This document shows positions 7,892 to 15,757 of a stretch of DNA of 57,516 nucleotides, one piece after another. Location: contig MGAG01000008.1 of the NCBI GenBank assembly GCA_001789645.1, positions 1-57,516 on the forward strand. The letters run 5' to 3'. The notes under the pieces were generated by a model, which saw nothing but the letters and a program-made list of their open reading frames with translations, ran no database searches and was not told the origin of the DNA. Origin of the DNA: Candidatus Roizmanbacteria bacterium RIFCSPLOWO2_01_FULL_37_12 (GTDB lineage Bacteria; Patescibacteriota; Microgenomatia; UBA1406; GWC2-37-13). Each line of letters opens with the position of its first letter. The stretch's first letter is position 1. The position numbers and the translations under genes are program-made.

Positions 7892-8155
7892 ATGGAAATA
7901 AATCAACCAACAAAAATTAATAGTCAAATAACTGAAATGTTGATAATGTTAGCTCCAGGGGCTTGTCCAGAAGTCGCTGATAGAAAAACAAGACCACAAG
8001 GAACAGGAAGAATCACTCTGGAAATGCTTCAACAAAATAGTATCAATATTAGTTGTAGCGGAGAGCTTGGTCAAGCCGTATGTGCTCTATGTGTATTTTT
8101 CAATCAAGGAATGAAATTTACTGTCGAGAAAAAAAACGAGAATCCTCAGAATTAA
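7892..8155 (+). CDS. Orphan small protein with GAA-spacer promoter
   Basis: 87 residues, unrecognised. It contains four cysteines (GACPEV, ISCSG, AVCALCVFF) and a polar C terminus; no signal peptide. It converges on the 3' end of leuS and is divergent from the VapBC pair at 7799. Same promoter class as the genes at 5868, 12441, 23256 and 45351, but no visible sequence similarity to them. Confidence 0.65.
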   Translation: MEINQPTKINSQITEMLIMLAPGACPEVADRKTRPQGTGRITLEMLQQNSINISCSGELGQAVCALCVFFNQGMKFTVEKKNENPQN

Positions 8156-8202
8156 TCATTTTATCAAGCCTTTTCAGTTAGACAACGGTTTACTAAAAGA
8201 GT

Positions 8203-11049
8203 TTAACTGACAACCAAATTCAATATCTTCCCCTTCACATAAATTATTTTATATTTTTTCCCCTCTAAATATTTTTTTACTTTTTCGCTTTTCAAAGCCA
8301 GATCGGTAACTTTTTTTTCATCAATTAACAATTCACTATTAACAATTAACAAATCTCTTACTTTCCCATTCACCTGTACCGGAATCGTTACCGTTTCTGT
8401 TACTAATTCTTTGGCTTTAGGCCATTCGGACAAATGAATCGACTCTTTTTCCCCAAAAACATTCCTCCAGATCTCCTCAGTCATATGAGGGGCAAAGGGG
8501 GATAGAATTTTTAGAAAATCTTTAGCATGACTAATTGTTAAGGGTAATTGGGTTTGGATGCCGGTTTTGTTTAGAGGTGAGGAAGTATGTGTTTTTTCTT
8601 TTACTTCATTCTTGACCTCCTCACCAAACTGGCTTCTTAACCTTTTACCTTCTAACTTTTGCATAATTTCTTCCCAAGCGTTAATGAATTCCATCATCGC
8701 CGCAATCGCGGTATTCATCTTAATTTTTTCAATATCATTGGTTACTTTCTGAATAGTTTTATTCAATTTTGCAATTAATTGTTTATTTTCAGAGAAGCTG
8801 GAAGACGGAGGATGGAATCGAGAAAACTGAATATCTGATTTATCAGATTTTCTGATATTCTGACTTCCGTTTTCCGTTTTCTGATTTATCTGGTAGATTT
8901 GAAACATTCTCCATACTCTATTCAAAAACCTATGTACTCCCTGTATTGTTTTATCCGACCATGGCCCGGTCGCCTCATACGGCATCATAAAACAAAGATA
9001 CATTCGGACCGTATCAGTTCCATATTCTGCAACCACATCATCCGGATTAATTACATTTCCTTTTGATTTACTCATTCTATTTCCATCCGGCCCCAAAACT
9101 ACTCCATGTTGTATTCTTTTTAGCGCAAACTCCTCATAGTCAACAAGCCCCAAATCGCGAAAAAACTTGGTAAAAAATCTGGCGTACATCGTATGACCCA
9201 AAGTATGCTCTGATCCGCCAAAATATACATCAACCGGCGTCAAATGGTTTACCCTGAGCTTGTCGAAGGGGCCATTGGAATAGTGTGGACTAACATACCT
9301 ATACCAATACCAAGCCGAGTCAAAAAAAGTATCCAGTGTTTCCGGATCGCGCTTTGCTTTAGCTCCACAATTAGGACATTTCACGTTCATCCACTTTTCA
9401 TTAGTTGCCAATGGCGGTTTTCCTTTAGGCATAAAGTCCACCACATAAGGTAGCTCCACCGGTAAATCTTTTTCCGGAACCGAAACAATCCCGCAGTTTG
9501 GACAATTAATCATCGGTACTGGAGTTCCCCAATAACGCTGACGCGATATTGACCAATCCCGCAGATGATAAGTTACGACTCTTTTTCCCCAACCTTTTTC
9601 TTTAAAATAATCCATAGTCATTTGCATAGCTTCTGAAAAAGGAATTCCATTTAGAAAATCCGAATTAACCATCACTCCTCCATGTTCGACTACATCTTCT
9701 TTTTTCTCAATTGGACCTTTTTCTCCATTTGGTCCGGTAACAACTCTTGGAATCGGGATCCCAAACTTCTTTGCAAATTCAAAATCTCGATAGTCATGTC
9801 CGGGACAGCCTTGTACCGCGCCTGTACCAACGTTCATCAATACAAAGTCTGAAATCCAAATTGGAATCGGTTTACCAGTTACATGATTAATTGCATAAAA
9901 ACTAGTAAAAACACCTGTCTTATCTTTTTCTGCGATTTTTCTCTGCTCTTCGGTCATCTTATTGGAATGTTCTACGTATTTTATTATTTTCTCGAAGTTT
10001 GTTTTATCGGATTTAATTTTTGAAGTAAGAATTTTTTTGACAAAAGGATGCTCTGGAGCAAGTACTAAAAAGGTAGCTCCAAAGTTAACAGGGGTTGTTG
10101 TAAAACAAGTAATTTCGTCAATAACTTTAATAGAAGGTGAGCCTAAATTTTTCGAAACTGGATGTTTGAGCTGATCTTGAGGAAAGCTTTTACGATTTAC
10201 TTTTTTATCAGACTTTGATTGGCCGAGAGTCCGAAAGCTCAGCGAGTTCAGTTGAGATAAAATTTCAGGCGAACCATCTTTGTTTGAAATAACTTTATAA
10301 GTAATATTAATTCCTTCTTTTTTCCCAATCCAATTATTTTGCCCCACCTGTACCTGCTTCGGCCAATCCACCCCGTTTGCGTTACCGGAACCCTGAGGGT
10401 TCCGGGCCCAAAGTAACCTGTCAGCATACTTAGTTATTCTCAAAAACCATTGTTCAACTTCTTTTTGTACAACTTCTGTTCCGCATCTCCAACACTTTCC
10501 CATTTCAATATTCTCATTGGCCAGGACCGTCTGACAGCTTGGACACCAATTGGATAAAGCTTTCCCCCTATATGCAAGTCCACGTTCGTACATTTTTAAG
10601 AAAATCCATTGGTTCCAGCGGTAGTATTCCGGAAAGCACGTCACGACAACGTCCTCCCAGTTATTCAGCATCGTACCCATGGTCTGAAACTGCTTGGTCA
10701 TCACTTCGACATTCTTCAGCGTCCAGTCCTTTGGGTGAATATTGTGTTTTATCGCGGCATTCTCTGCCGGCAATCCAAACGCATCGTATCCGATCGGATA
10801 AAATACATTAAAACCGCTCATCCTTTTGAATCGTGCCAAAATATCGGGAATCGTAAATGAAAACCAATGCCCCACATGCAAATCTCCACTTGTATACGGC
10901 AATTCTACTAACGTATAAAACTTTTTCTTCCCTGCCCCTAACGTAGCTCTCTGATTCAGAGAGCGAAGTGGGGTTCCATATAATCCTTCAGTTTTCCATT
11001 TTTCCCTCCACTTTGCTTCAAACTCTTTTGGTTGATATTTGATAGTCAT
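8203..11049 (-). CDS. leuS: Leucyl-tRNA synthetase with several repeat-derived insertions
   Basis: Charges tRNA-Leu. Start at MTIKYQPKEFEAKW (11049), giving 948 residues; nine upstream codons have no family support. Visible: HIGH-type SGDLHVGHWF near residue 52, zinc-type CPSC...CWRCG near 180-197, CP1 editing domain about 225-430, a second zinc-like CPNCG pair, and NRMSKSKGN (KMSKS) near 657. At least five segments are encoded by palindromic or repeat DNA: near residues 23-40, 210-226, 258-304 (editing domain), 591-603 (FDKLRVN) and 718-754, plus LIVNSELLI near the C terminus. All keep frame. Two displaced copies of its last codons lie at 7133 and 6185. Confidence 0.95.
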   Translation of the reverse strand: MTIKYQPKEFEAKWREKWKTEGLYGTPLRSLNQRATLGAGKKKFYTLVELPYTSGDLHVGHWFSFTIPDILARFKRMSGFNVFYPIGYDAFGLPAENAAIKHNIHPKDWTLKNVEVMTKQFQTMGTMLNNWEDVVVTCFPEYYRWNQWIFLKMYERGLAYRGKALSNWCPSCQTVLANENIEMGKCWRCGTEVVQKEVEQWFLRITKYADRLLWARNPQGSGNANGVDWPKQVQVGQNNWIGKKEGINITYKVISNKDGSPEILSQLNSLSFRTLGQSKSDKKVNRKSFPQDQLKHPVSKNLGSPSIKVIDEITCFTTTPVNFGATFLVLAPEHPFVKKILTSKIKSDKTNFEKIIKYVEHSNKMTEEQRKIAEKDKTGVFTSFYAINHVTGKPIPIWISDFVLMNVGTGAVQGCPGHDYRDFEFAKKFGIPIPRVVTGPNGEKGPIEKKEDVVEHGGVMVNSDFLNGIPFSEAMQMTMDYFKEKGWGKRVVTYHLRDWSISRQRYWGTPVPMINCPNCGIVSVPEKDLPVELPYVVDFMPKGKPPLATNEKWMNVKCPNCGAKAKRDPETLDTFFDSAWYWYRYVSPHYSNGPFDKLRVNHLTPVDVYFGGSEHTLGHTMYARFFTKFFRDLGLVDYEEFALKRIQHGVVLGPDGNRMSKSKGNVINPDDVVAEYGTDTVRMYLCFMMPYEATGPWSDKTIQGVHRFLNRVWRMFQIYQINQKTENGSQNIRKSDKSDIQFSRFHPPSSSFSENKQLIAKLNKTIQKVTNDIEKIKMNTAIAAMMEFINAWEEIMQKLEGKRLRSQFGEEVKNEVKEKTHTSSPLNKTGIQTQLPLTISHAKDFLKILSPFAPHMTEEIWRNVFGEKESIHLSEWPKAKELVTETVTIPVQVNGKVRDLLIVNSELLIDEKKVTDLALKSEKVKKYLEGKKYKIIYVKGKILNLVVS
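8788..8895. repeat. E2 repeat in frame in leuS
   Basis: Encodes INQKTENG...KSDKSD...FSE in leuS. Closely similar DNA in the same reading frame occurs in tgt (19262-19370) and acs (26026-26112). The DNA is built of TCAGA/TCTGA words with loosely inverted ends. Confidence 0.7.
9240..9275. repeat. Short CTTCGACAAGCTCAGG-type repeat in leuS
   Basis: Plus strand TACCCTGAGCTTGTCGAAGG encodes PFDKLRVN on the coding strand between YSNG and HLTPVDVYFGG. This short word is a dispersed repeat known from many bacterial genomes. Related words occur near 4960, 14365, 16475, 22990, 23440 and 39100. Confidence 0.7.
10137..10276. repeat. Foldback insert in the leuS editing domain
   Basis: Arms GGTGAGCCTAAATTTT (10137 onward) and, at the other end, AAAATTTCAGGCGAACC are imperfect inverted copies about 105 bases apart. 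The insert adds about 47 residues (SPEILSQLNSLSFRT and onward) between VISNKDG and IKVIDEITCF. Confidence 0.65.
10385..10405. repeat. Perfect short hairpin in leuS
   Basis: CCGGAACCCT, one base, AGGGTTCCGG. It encodes part of ARNPQGSGNANG, an insertion before DWPKQV relative to typical LeuRS. Confidence 0.75.
10936..10973. repeat. Perfect short hairpin near the leuS start
   Basis: GCTCTCTGA, one base, TCAGAGAGC (10946-10964), with outer CCCC/GGGG. It encodes PLRSLNQRATLGAG, inserted between EGLYGT and KKKFYTLVELPY, just before the HIGH region. Confidence 0.75.
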
Positions 11050-11077
11050 TCTAGTATTGTACAAACAAAGTCCCAAC

Positions 11078-11106
11078 TTGACAAGAAGTATATCTGGTTA
11101 TATAGT
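11078..11106 (+). promoter_or_regulatory. Consensus promoter of the 11113 gene
   Basis: TTGACA (11078-11083), 17-base spacer beginning AGAAG, TATAGT (11101-11106), then six bases to the ATG. Leaderless layout; the GAA run is reduced to AGAAG. Confidence 0.75.
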
Positions 11107-11112
11107 ATCAAT

Positions 11113-11490
11113 ATGGTACAGGCTAACCCTAGAATAGTTTTTAGCGAGATCAAACTTCCAGGAGATAAAGAAACTACGAGTTTAATGAAATGGCAAAGAT
11201 TAGGTCCTGATAGTAAACCTGTTTCTACAATATACTTAAAAAGAGAATTCGCCAGAGGAGAAGACCCATTAGCTGACAAGAAAATAGATGAGATTGTAAG
11301 TGAATTAGATATAGAGATTCAACTCAATATGAAAGAAACCGACCCTCGTTCATTGTCTAAGCAAAGAGATAAATTAAGACAATTGCAAAGATTTGAAGAT
11401 GAACAAACAGTTTTACAACAACAATTCAATATTGAAGAAGAAAAACAAGCACTTCGACTACTCAAAGAAGGCTCACTGCCAATTTCATAA
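11113..11490 (+). CDS. Orphan small protein, charged, leaderless
   Basis: Start at MVQANPRIVFSEIKLPG (11113), chosen because the -10 box ends six bases upstream; a longer frame would include the promoter. 125 residues. N-terminal beta-like part, then a long Gln/Glu/Lys/Arg-rich helix (QRDKLRQLQRFEDEQTVLQQQ), probably a coiled coil. Divergent from leuS. No family recognised. Confidence 0.65.
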   Translation: MVQANPRIVFSEIKLPGDKETTSLMKWQRLGPDSKPVSTIYLKREFARGEDPLADKKIDEIVSELDIEIQLNMKETDPRSLSKQRDKLRQLQRFEDEQTVLQQQFNIEEEKQALRLLKEGSLPIS

Positions 11491-11496
11491 AAATGC

Positions 11497-11571
11497 TTAA
11501 ATAAATTTTTCTATAATTTCCCCAACTTCCTTTTTCTTCTCATCCTTACGTAACTCAAATCCATTTTTGTC
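11497..11571 (-). pseudogene. coaD-DUF359 3'-end remnant B
   Basis: The minus strand reads DKNGFELRKDEKKKEVGEII EKFI-stop. The intact gene at 13195 ends VEVTEERKKEVKRILRKFQ-stop. Shared residues include KKEV, I and KF with the same distance to the stop. It lies beyond the VapBC cassette at 11609-12342 and the small genes at 12441 and 12737. Confidence 0.65.
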
Positions 11572-11608
11572 TTAACAAACTTGCAACTTAACTTTAAAAT
11601 TAACTTGT

Positions 11609-11932
11609 ATGTTAATTGATACAAATCAGATAATTCAGCTTACCGATCTTAGAACTCGCCTCTCAGAGATCATCGATGCTGTCTATCAGGGTAAATCGTT
11701 CATCATTACCGAAAAAGGCAGAATAAAAGCTAAGATCATACCCGCAGATTTAACAGAGAAAAAAAGAAAAAGAGAGCTTTTTAAGGAGATCACGGAACTT
11801 AGGAAAAAAAATGACTCATACTTTAAAAAAAGCAAAGGTAAGGTTTGGAATTCAGTCGAAGTGATCCGAAAAATGAGAGACGATCGAACCAAACACTTCT
11901 TAAAATTAGCCGGTATTCCATTTAAAAAATAA
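11609..11932 (+). CDS. Phd/YefM-type antitoxin
   Basis: 107 residues. IIQLTDLRTRLSEIIDAVYQGKSFIITEKGRIKAKIIP is a clear Phd/YefM DNA-binding domain; the rest is a basic helical tail for toxin binding. Its TAA overlaps the ATG of the PIN toxin by one base. Confidence 0.85.
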   Translation: MLIDTNQIIQLTDLRTRLSEIIDAVYQGKSFIITEKGRIKAKIIPADLTEKKRKRELFKEITELRKKNDSYFKKSKGKVWNSVEVIRKMRDDRTKHFLKLAGIPFKK

Positions 11933-12342
11933 TGAAAAAAGTGATACTGGATTCTTCTGTAATAATCAAATGGTTTAAGTCAGAAAAAGAGCAAAAAATA
12001 AAAGAGGCGACAAATTATTTAGATGATTTTACCAATGGTAAAATCCAGATTTATCTCACGATTATTACTTCTTTAGAGCTATTAAATAGCGCTTTGTATG
12101 ATTTATCACTGCCGCAAGAAACATGGCTGTTAAATATTCAAAAGTTTTACCAATTGGATATTCCTGCATTGCCTATTGATGATAAGATTGCCCACCAAAT
12201 CTACAGTTTTGGAAAAAAATATAATATTTCCGCTTATGATGCAGCTTTTGTTGTGCTGGCAAAAAATTACGGCTGTAATTTCATCACAGCCGATCAAAAG
12301 CTCGTCACCAAAGTAAATCTACCCTTCGTTAAGCCTCTCTAG
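11932..12342 (+). CDS. PIN-domain toxin (VapC-like)
   Basis: 136 residues. PIN acids: Asp in VILDSSVIIKW, Glu in SLELLNSALYD, Asp in SAYDAAFVVLA and in TADQKL. Forms a VapBC operon with the overlapping antitoxin gene. Part of the cassette zone behind the CoaD-DUF359 gene. Confidence 0.88.
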   Translation: MKKVILDSSVIIKWFKSEKEQKIKEATNYLDDFTNGKIQIYLTIITSLELLNSALYDLSLPQETWLLNIQKFYQLDIPALPIDDKIAHQIYSFGKKYNISAYDAAFVVLAKNYGCNFITADQKLVTKVNLPFVKPL

Positions 12343-12404
12343 CTTTTATTTGACTTTTGATACTAAATAGTTTCGTTTCATTTTATCCGATTTGTCAAGT
12401 CCTG

Positions 12405-12433
12405 TTGACAAGAAGAAGAAGAAGAAGTAATAT
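12405..12433 (+). promoter_or_regulatory. GAA-spacer promoter of the 12441 gene
   Basis: TTGACA (12405-12410), 17-base spacer AGAAGAAGAAGAAGAAG, TAATAT (12428-12433), seven bases to the ATG. Perfect -35 with a pure GAA spacer and leaderless spacing. Confidence 0.8.
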
Positions 12434-12440
12434 CGGCATA

Positions 12441-12644
12441 ATGAATGAAAATCCGGAAAAACAAGTTATAAATATTCCAAAACAAGTAGATCTGGATAGC
12501 GCCGCAAAATCTGTAAAAAATACTGGCAGTCTTAATCTGCATCCTAAGACTTATGAAGATATCAGACGGTCCTCTGGCCAAGATGGTATAAATGCCGTAT
12601 TTGACCTTGTTCAAACACTCAAAGCTATTTTAAAGATCAAATAA
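12441..12644 (+). CDS. Orphan small protein with GAA-spacer promoter
   Basis: 67 residues starting MNENPEKQVINIPKQVD; a longer frame would run through the promoter. Polar, ending in an amphipathic helix (FDLVQTLKAILKIK). No recognised domain. Follows the VapBC operon in the same direction. Confidence 0.65.
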   Translation: MNENPEKQVINIPKQVDLDSAAKSVKNTGSLNLHPKTYEDIRRSSGQDGINAVFDLVQTLKAILKIK

Positions 12645-12736
12645 ATTTCAAAGAAATTAACTATTAACAATTAGCAATTGTATCTTAATCCGTTCCTCTC
12701 GATAAGAATAAATAAAATAATAAAACAGTCCTTATT

Positions 12737-13060
12737 ATGAGCACGCCGTATGAATTATTAACTCGATTTTCCGGCTTCATGCCTAAACAAGGATTTGATT
12801 TCGGTCGGAAAGCTCACTTATCTAACTTAATCGGGCAGATTGGCAAAATTGAAGGTGATGAATGGAATACCGTAGGAATTGCAGCGATTATAGGTTTTTT
12901 AGTTGGTATGTTCTTAGGTATTGCAAATGACAAAAAACTTCCACTAAATATAGATGGAGAACCTAATCAGGATCAATCTATCAAAACAATTTTGACTCCG
13001 ACAATTCTTGTACCCATAATTTTAACCGGTATTACAGCTTTTGTCGAATCACTTGACTAA
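12737..13060 (+). CDS. Small membrane protein, unknown
   Basis: 107 residues. A soluble N-terminal ~45 residues, a Gly-rich transmembrane helix (VGIAAIIGFLVGMFLGIA), a polar loop, and a second hydrophobic segment (ILTPTILVPIILTGITAFV). Converges on the CoaD-DUF359 gene, whose remnant A begins six bases downstream. Cassette cargo by position. Confidence 0.55.
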   Translation: MSTPYELLTRFSGFMPKQGFDFGRKAHLSNLIGQIGKIEGDEWNTVGIAAIIGFLVGMFLGIANDKKLPLNIDGEPNQDQSIKTILTPTILVPIILTGITAFVESLD

Positions 13061-13065
13061 AATTG

Positions 13066-13140
13066 TTAAATATATTTATTCATAATCCTTTCACTTTCCC
13101 TTTTGTTCTGCCCGGTCACAAATATCAAATGATCAGATTT
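13066..13140 (-). pseudogene. coaD-DUF359 3'-end remnant A
   Basis: The minus strand reads KSDHLIFVTGQNKRESERIM NKYI-stop. Aligned with the intact end VEVTEERKKEVKRILRKFQ it shares VT, K, E, RI and K at matching spacing before the stop. It lies 55 bases downstream of the intact gene. Confidence 0.6.
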
Positions 13141-13194
13141 GGCTAATTATTGTCAAAATTATATGACGACCGTCATATAAATAAATCAACATTT

Positions 13195-14334
13195 TTATTG
13201 AAACTTTCTTAATATTCTTTTAACTTCTTTCTTTCTCTCTTCAGTCACTTCAACCATCACCACTCCCATATCGATCTGTCCATATAAGACAACCGCATCA
13301 AGAGGCGCAAATAATATTGCCGGCAGAGCCAAAAGATCTTCCTCGCCCTTAACCAAAATCAACGATTTTTTCCTTTTAGCTAAATATTTTTTTACAGTTT
13401 TTTTAATTATATTTGAGGTTTCTAAATTTATTGTTCCCGGTTGATTTTGACAAATTCTAAACTCTAAATTCGAAACTCTAAACAAATTCAAATGCTTTAA
13501 ATTAAAATAGTCAAAACTTTTTTGAATACTTAGTATTTTGAATTTTGATAATTGTTTAGAATTTAGGAATTTGGATTTAGGATTTATTGGTTGTCTTCTT
13601 GATCTAAAATCAATTATACTCACGTCCGGCTTAAATTCCACATCAATCAAAGACTTTGTCACAATATCTCCAACTGCAATGGTCATTGTTACTTTTGACT
13701 TTAAGGACTTTATAGACTTTATGACTTCTTTTGCCGTCTCAGAGAGCCGATCAACAGATCCACTGATAACTTTTCCCAATGGCTTCCTCAACTCCTCCCT
13801 TAAATATTTTGGTAAAATTAACTCTTTTTTTTCATTTGAAATTTGTTTATTTGTATATTTGTTTATTCCATATAGGTGTCCTTCTCTATCAATCTCTCCC
13901 ATTCTAATTCTCTCCGACGTCACTACCTCCCCGTCATTTCCTCTTACAAGCGGCTCCACTATTATCTTCAGCGGATTTAAATTATTCTTAAGTCTTAAGT
14001 CATTAATCTTAAATCCGTTTGATTTTGTCCACTCCGTCACCAAAATTGAATCAAAAAAATTATCCTTTATTGACGGCCCGAATATATCATCCAGTTTAAA
14101 AAATGTAGCTCTCTTTAATAGATTTTTACTTTTAAGATACTTTTCTAATCTTGAATATCTAATATTGAATTTCTCGATTATCTTACCTAAGACCTTATCC
14201 TTTACCATTTCGCTGGATGTAATTCCGATTGACACCTTTTCCGCAAGCTCGAATGCTCTCTCCAGCATTTTTTTATGACCAATATGCAGTCTGTCAAAAG
14301 TCCCCGCATAAATTATATGTTGATATTTTTTCAT
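13195..14334 (-). CDS. Phosphopantetheine adenylyltransferase fused to DUF359 dephospho-CoA kinase
   Basis: 379 residues, two domains. Residues 1-150 are an archaeal-type PPAT nucleotidyltransferase: YAGTFDRLHIGHKKML carries the HIGH-like motif. Residues about 180-379 match DUF359 (GTP-dependent dephospho-CoA kinase of archaea): LPKYLREELRKPLGKVISG, TIAVGDIVTKSL, and LVKGEEDLLALPAILFAPLD. One polypeptide would thus carry the last two CoA steps. Residues about 245-303 are low-complexity, encoded by a dispersed AAATTCTAAA-type repeat (13425-13600), an in-frame insertion in the kinase half. Two displaced 3' ends lie downstream. Confidence 0.85.
   Translation of the reverse strand: MKKYQHIIYAGTFDRLHIGHKKMLERAFELAEKVSIGITSSEMVKDKVLGKIIEKFNIRYSRLEKYLKSKNLLKRATFFKLDDIFGPSIKDNFFDSILVTEWTKSNGFKINDLRLKNNLNPLKIIVEPLVRGNDGEVVTSERIRMGEIDREGHLYGINKYTNKQISNEKKELILPKYLREELRKPLGKVISGSVDRLSETAKEVIKSIKSLKSKVTMTIAVGDIVTKSLIDVEFKPDVSIIDFRSRRQPINPKSKFLNSKQLSKFKILSIQKSFDYFNLKHLNLFRVSNLEFRICQNQPGTINLETSNIIKKTVKKYLAKRKKSLILVKGEEDLLALPAILFAPLDAVVLYGQIDMGVVMVEVTEERKKEVKRILRKFQ
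13425..13600. repeat. A/T-rich dispersed repeat inside the CoaD-DUF359 gene
   Basis: Words such as TCTAAACTCTAAATTCGAAAC and GAATTTAGGAATTTGGATTT encode QPINPKSKFLNSKQL through NLEFRICQNQPG. Similar words recur in the Ca2+-ATPase gene near 32165-32275 (KKQINPKSQNSNLN). Confidence 0.6.
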
Positions 14335-14344
14335 TTATTTCAAA

Positions 14345-14440
14345 AAGCAGCTGGCAGAAAAGAAATCCTTCGACAATCTCAGGAAAAAGGGAATGCTTGC
14401 TCTGAGCGAAGTCGAAGAGAATTTTCTGACAGAATCTACT
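14345..14440. repeat. E1-family foldback element between nadM and CoaD
   Basis: Right end TTTTCTGACAGAATCTACTTTT; left end AAAAAGCAGCTGGCAGAAAA is its imperfect inverted copy. Inner arms contain CCTTCGACAATCTCAGG and a GAGCGAAGTCGAAG word. It fills the whole gap between the two genes. Confidence 0.65.
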
Positions 14441-14441
14441 T

Positions 14442-14936
14442 TTATTTTTTAATAATATTTATTAAATATTCAGACACTCTATCTTCCCAGATCTTTCCTA
14501 GCCTCATAAGTTTTCTTATTTTGACTCCTTCATATAAATACCTTTTATAAAATCCCAGCCGCAAGATTTTATATCCTGCACGCTCAAATATCCCATTTGT
14601 CCACTCATTATTCCCTATCACCACATCAAACTTGCCCGCCATATCAACACTATGATCTAACCAAAGTCTGTCATTATAAAAATCCTTAAGCGGGATAATT
14701 TTTTTAACTTTGGTCTTCCATCGTTCTTTTTCAATAACTAACTTCAACATTTTTTTCCTTTCATCGTAGGACAAAAAATTATCCAAGTCAGTTATCCCAA
14801 CACTCCCTATTCCTATTATCAATTCATCAATATAATCAAAAGATTTTTTGATCAAACGAAGATGTCCTTTATGGAAAGGCTGGAATCTTCCTATTAAAAA
14901 ACCGGTCTTGAATTTTTTTCTTTCATTGATTACCAT
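14442..14936 (-). CDS. nadM: Archaeal-type nicotinamide-nucleotide adenylyltransferase
   Basis: 164 residues. FLIGRFQPFHKGHLRLIK is the archaeal NadM nucleotidyltransferase motif; IGSVGITDLDNFLSYDERKKML aligns with the following segment and GNNEWTNGIFERAGYKI with the C-terminal half. Makes NAD (or deamido-NAD) from the mononucleotide and ATP; with nadE nearby this gives the last steps of NAD synthesis. Length fits the family (about 170). Confidence 0.88.
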   Translation of the reverse strand: MVINERKKFKTGFLIGRFQPFHKGHLRLIKKSFDYIDELIIGIGSVGITDLDNFLSYDERKKMLKLVIEKERWKTKVKKIIPLKDFYNDRLWLDHSVDMAGKFDVVIGNNEWTNGIFERAGYKILRLGFYKRYLYEGVKIRKLMRLGKIWEDRVSEYLINIIKK

Positions 14937-15029
14937 ACGACTGTATTTTACAGTATTGCATTGTTACAATTCATACTTTTAAATCCTGATTACATTAGTT
15001 TCATTTTTTTGTAAGTTTTAGAAATATAA

Positions 15030-15722
15030 ATGGTTAGAGAAAACCATTCCGGCGACCTTACTGGCAAACCGGACTTTAGATTAAAAAATTATCCCTCTAA
15101 ACTTGCCTTTTCAGAACTAACTGAATATATCTGGACATGTATTTCCAGAAAAAAATCATATTCTGACATCCCAAATGAAAAATTAAAATTATTCTTAGCT
15201 GATGAAAAAAGAGTCAATCTTCTTCTTAGCCAATTGATTCCGGATAATATTTCTTTTATTGCCGACGCTGCAGTGCAATTTTTTAATCTCAGGTTGATTT
15301 CACCTATTCTTCAGATTATTGATAATCAATCTCAGCTTAGACATTACGTCTTAAAAAGTGAGGATGAAATAGATTTATTTTATGCTGTACCTATTAAAAG
15401 AATCCAACTAAGGTTAACTCATTTAAGAAAAGATTCCGCTTTAGATTCAGGACCTTATCAAGATAGATCAACTCCTTTCTATAATCCACATTCAAATTCT
15501 GAACTGATTAGTATGCTTCGTGGCGAAATTCCTATGCCTGCCGAAGAAATTTATCCTTCGAATATTGATCAAGTTGATCTGCCTAAAATCCAAAATTTAG
15601 GCACAGCAAAAGAAAATCAAAAACACATATTAAAACGTTCCCTTAATGTAATAGGGCTATTACCATATTCTGCAAATTGGTTGAAAAAACATTATGTAGC
15701 CGCATTTGAAGGTATGTTATAA
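15030..15722 (+). CDS. Unknown soluble protein
   Basis: 230 residues, no recognised domain. Helical N-terminal half (FSELTEYIWTCISRKKSYSD), no signal peptide; a segment LRKDSALDSGPYQDRSTPFY is polar. Divergent from nadM and upstream of nadE by 35 bases, in the same direction as nadE. Confidence 0.55.
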   Translation: MVRENHSGDLTGKPDFRLKNYPSKLAFSELTEYIWTCISRKKSYSDIPNEKLKLFLADEKRVNLLLSQLIPDNISFIADAAVQFFNLRLISPILQIIDNQSQLRHYVLKSEDEIDLFYAVPIKRIQLRLTHLRKDSALDSGPYQDRSTPFYNPHSNSELISMLRGEIPMPAEEIYPSNIDQVDLPKIQNLGTAKENQKHILKRSLNVIGLLPYSANWLKKHYVAAFEGML

Positions 15723-15757
15723 ATAGATATGCTATCATAAGCTAATCCAAATTATTT

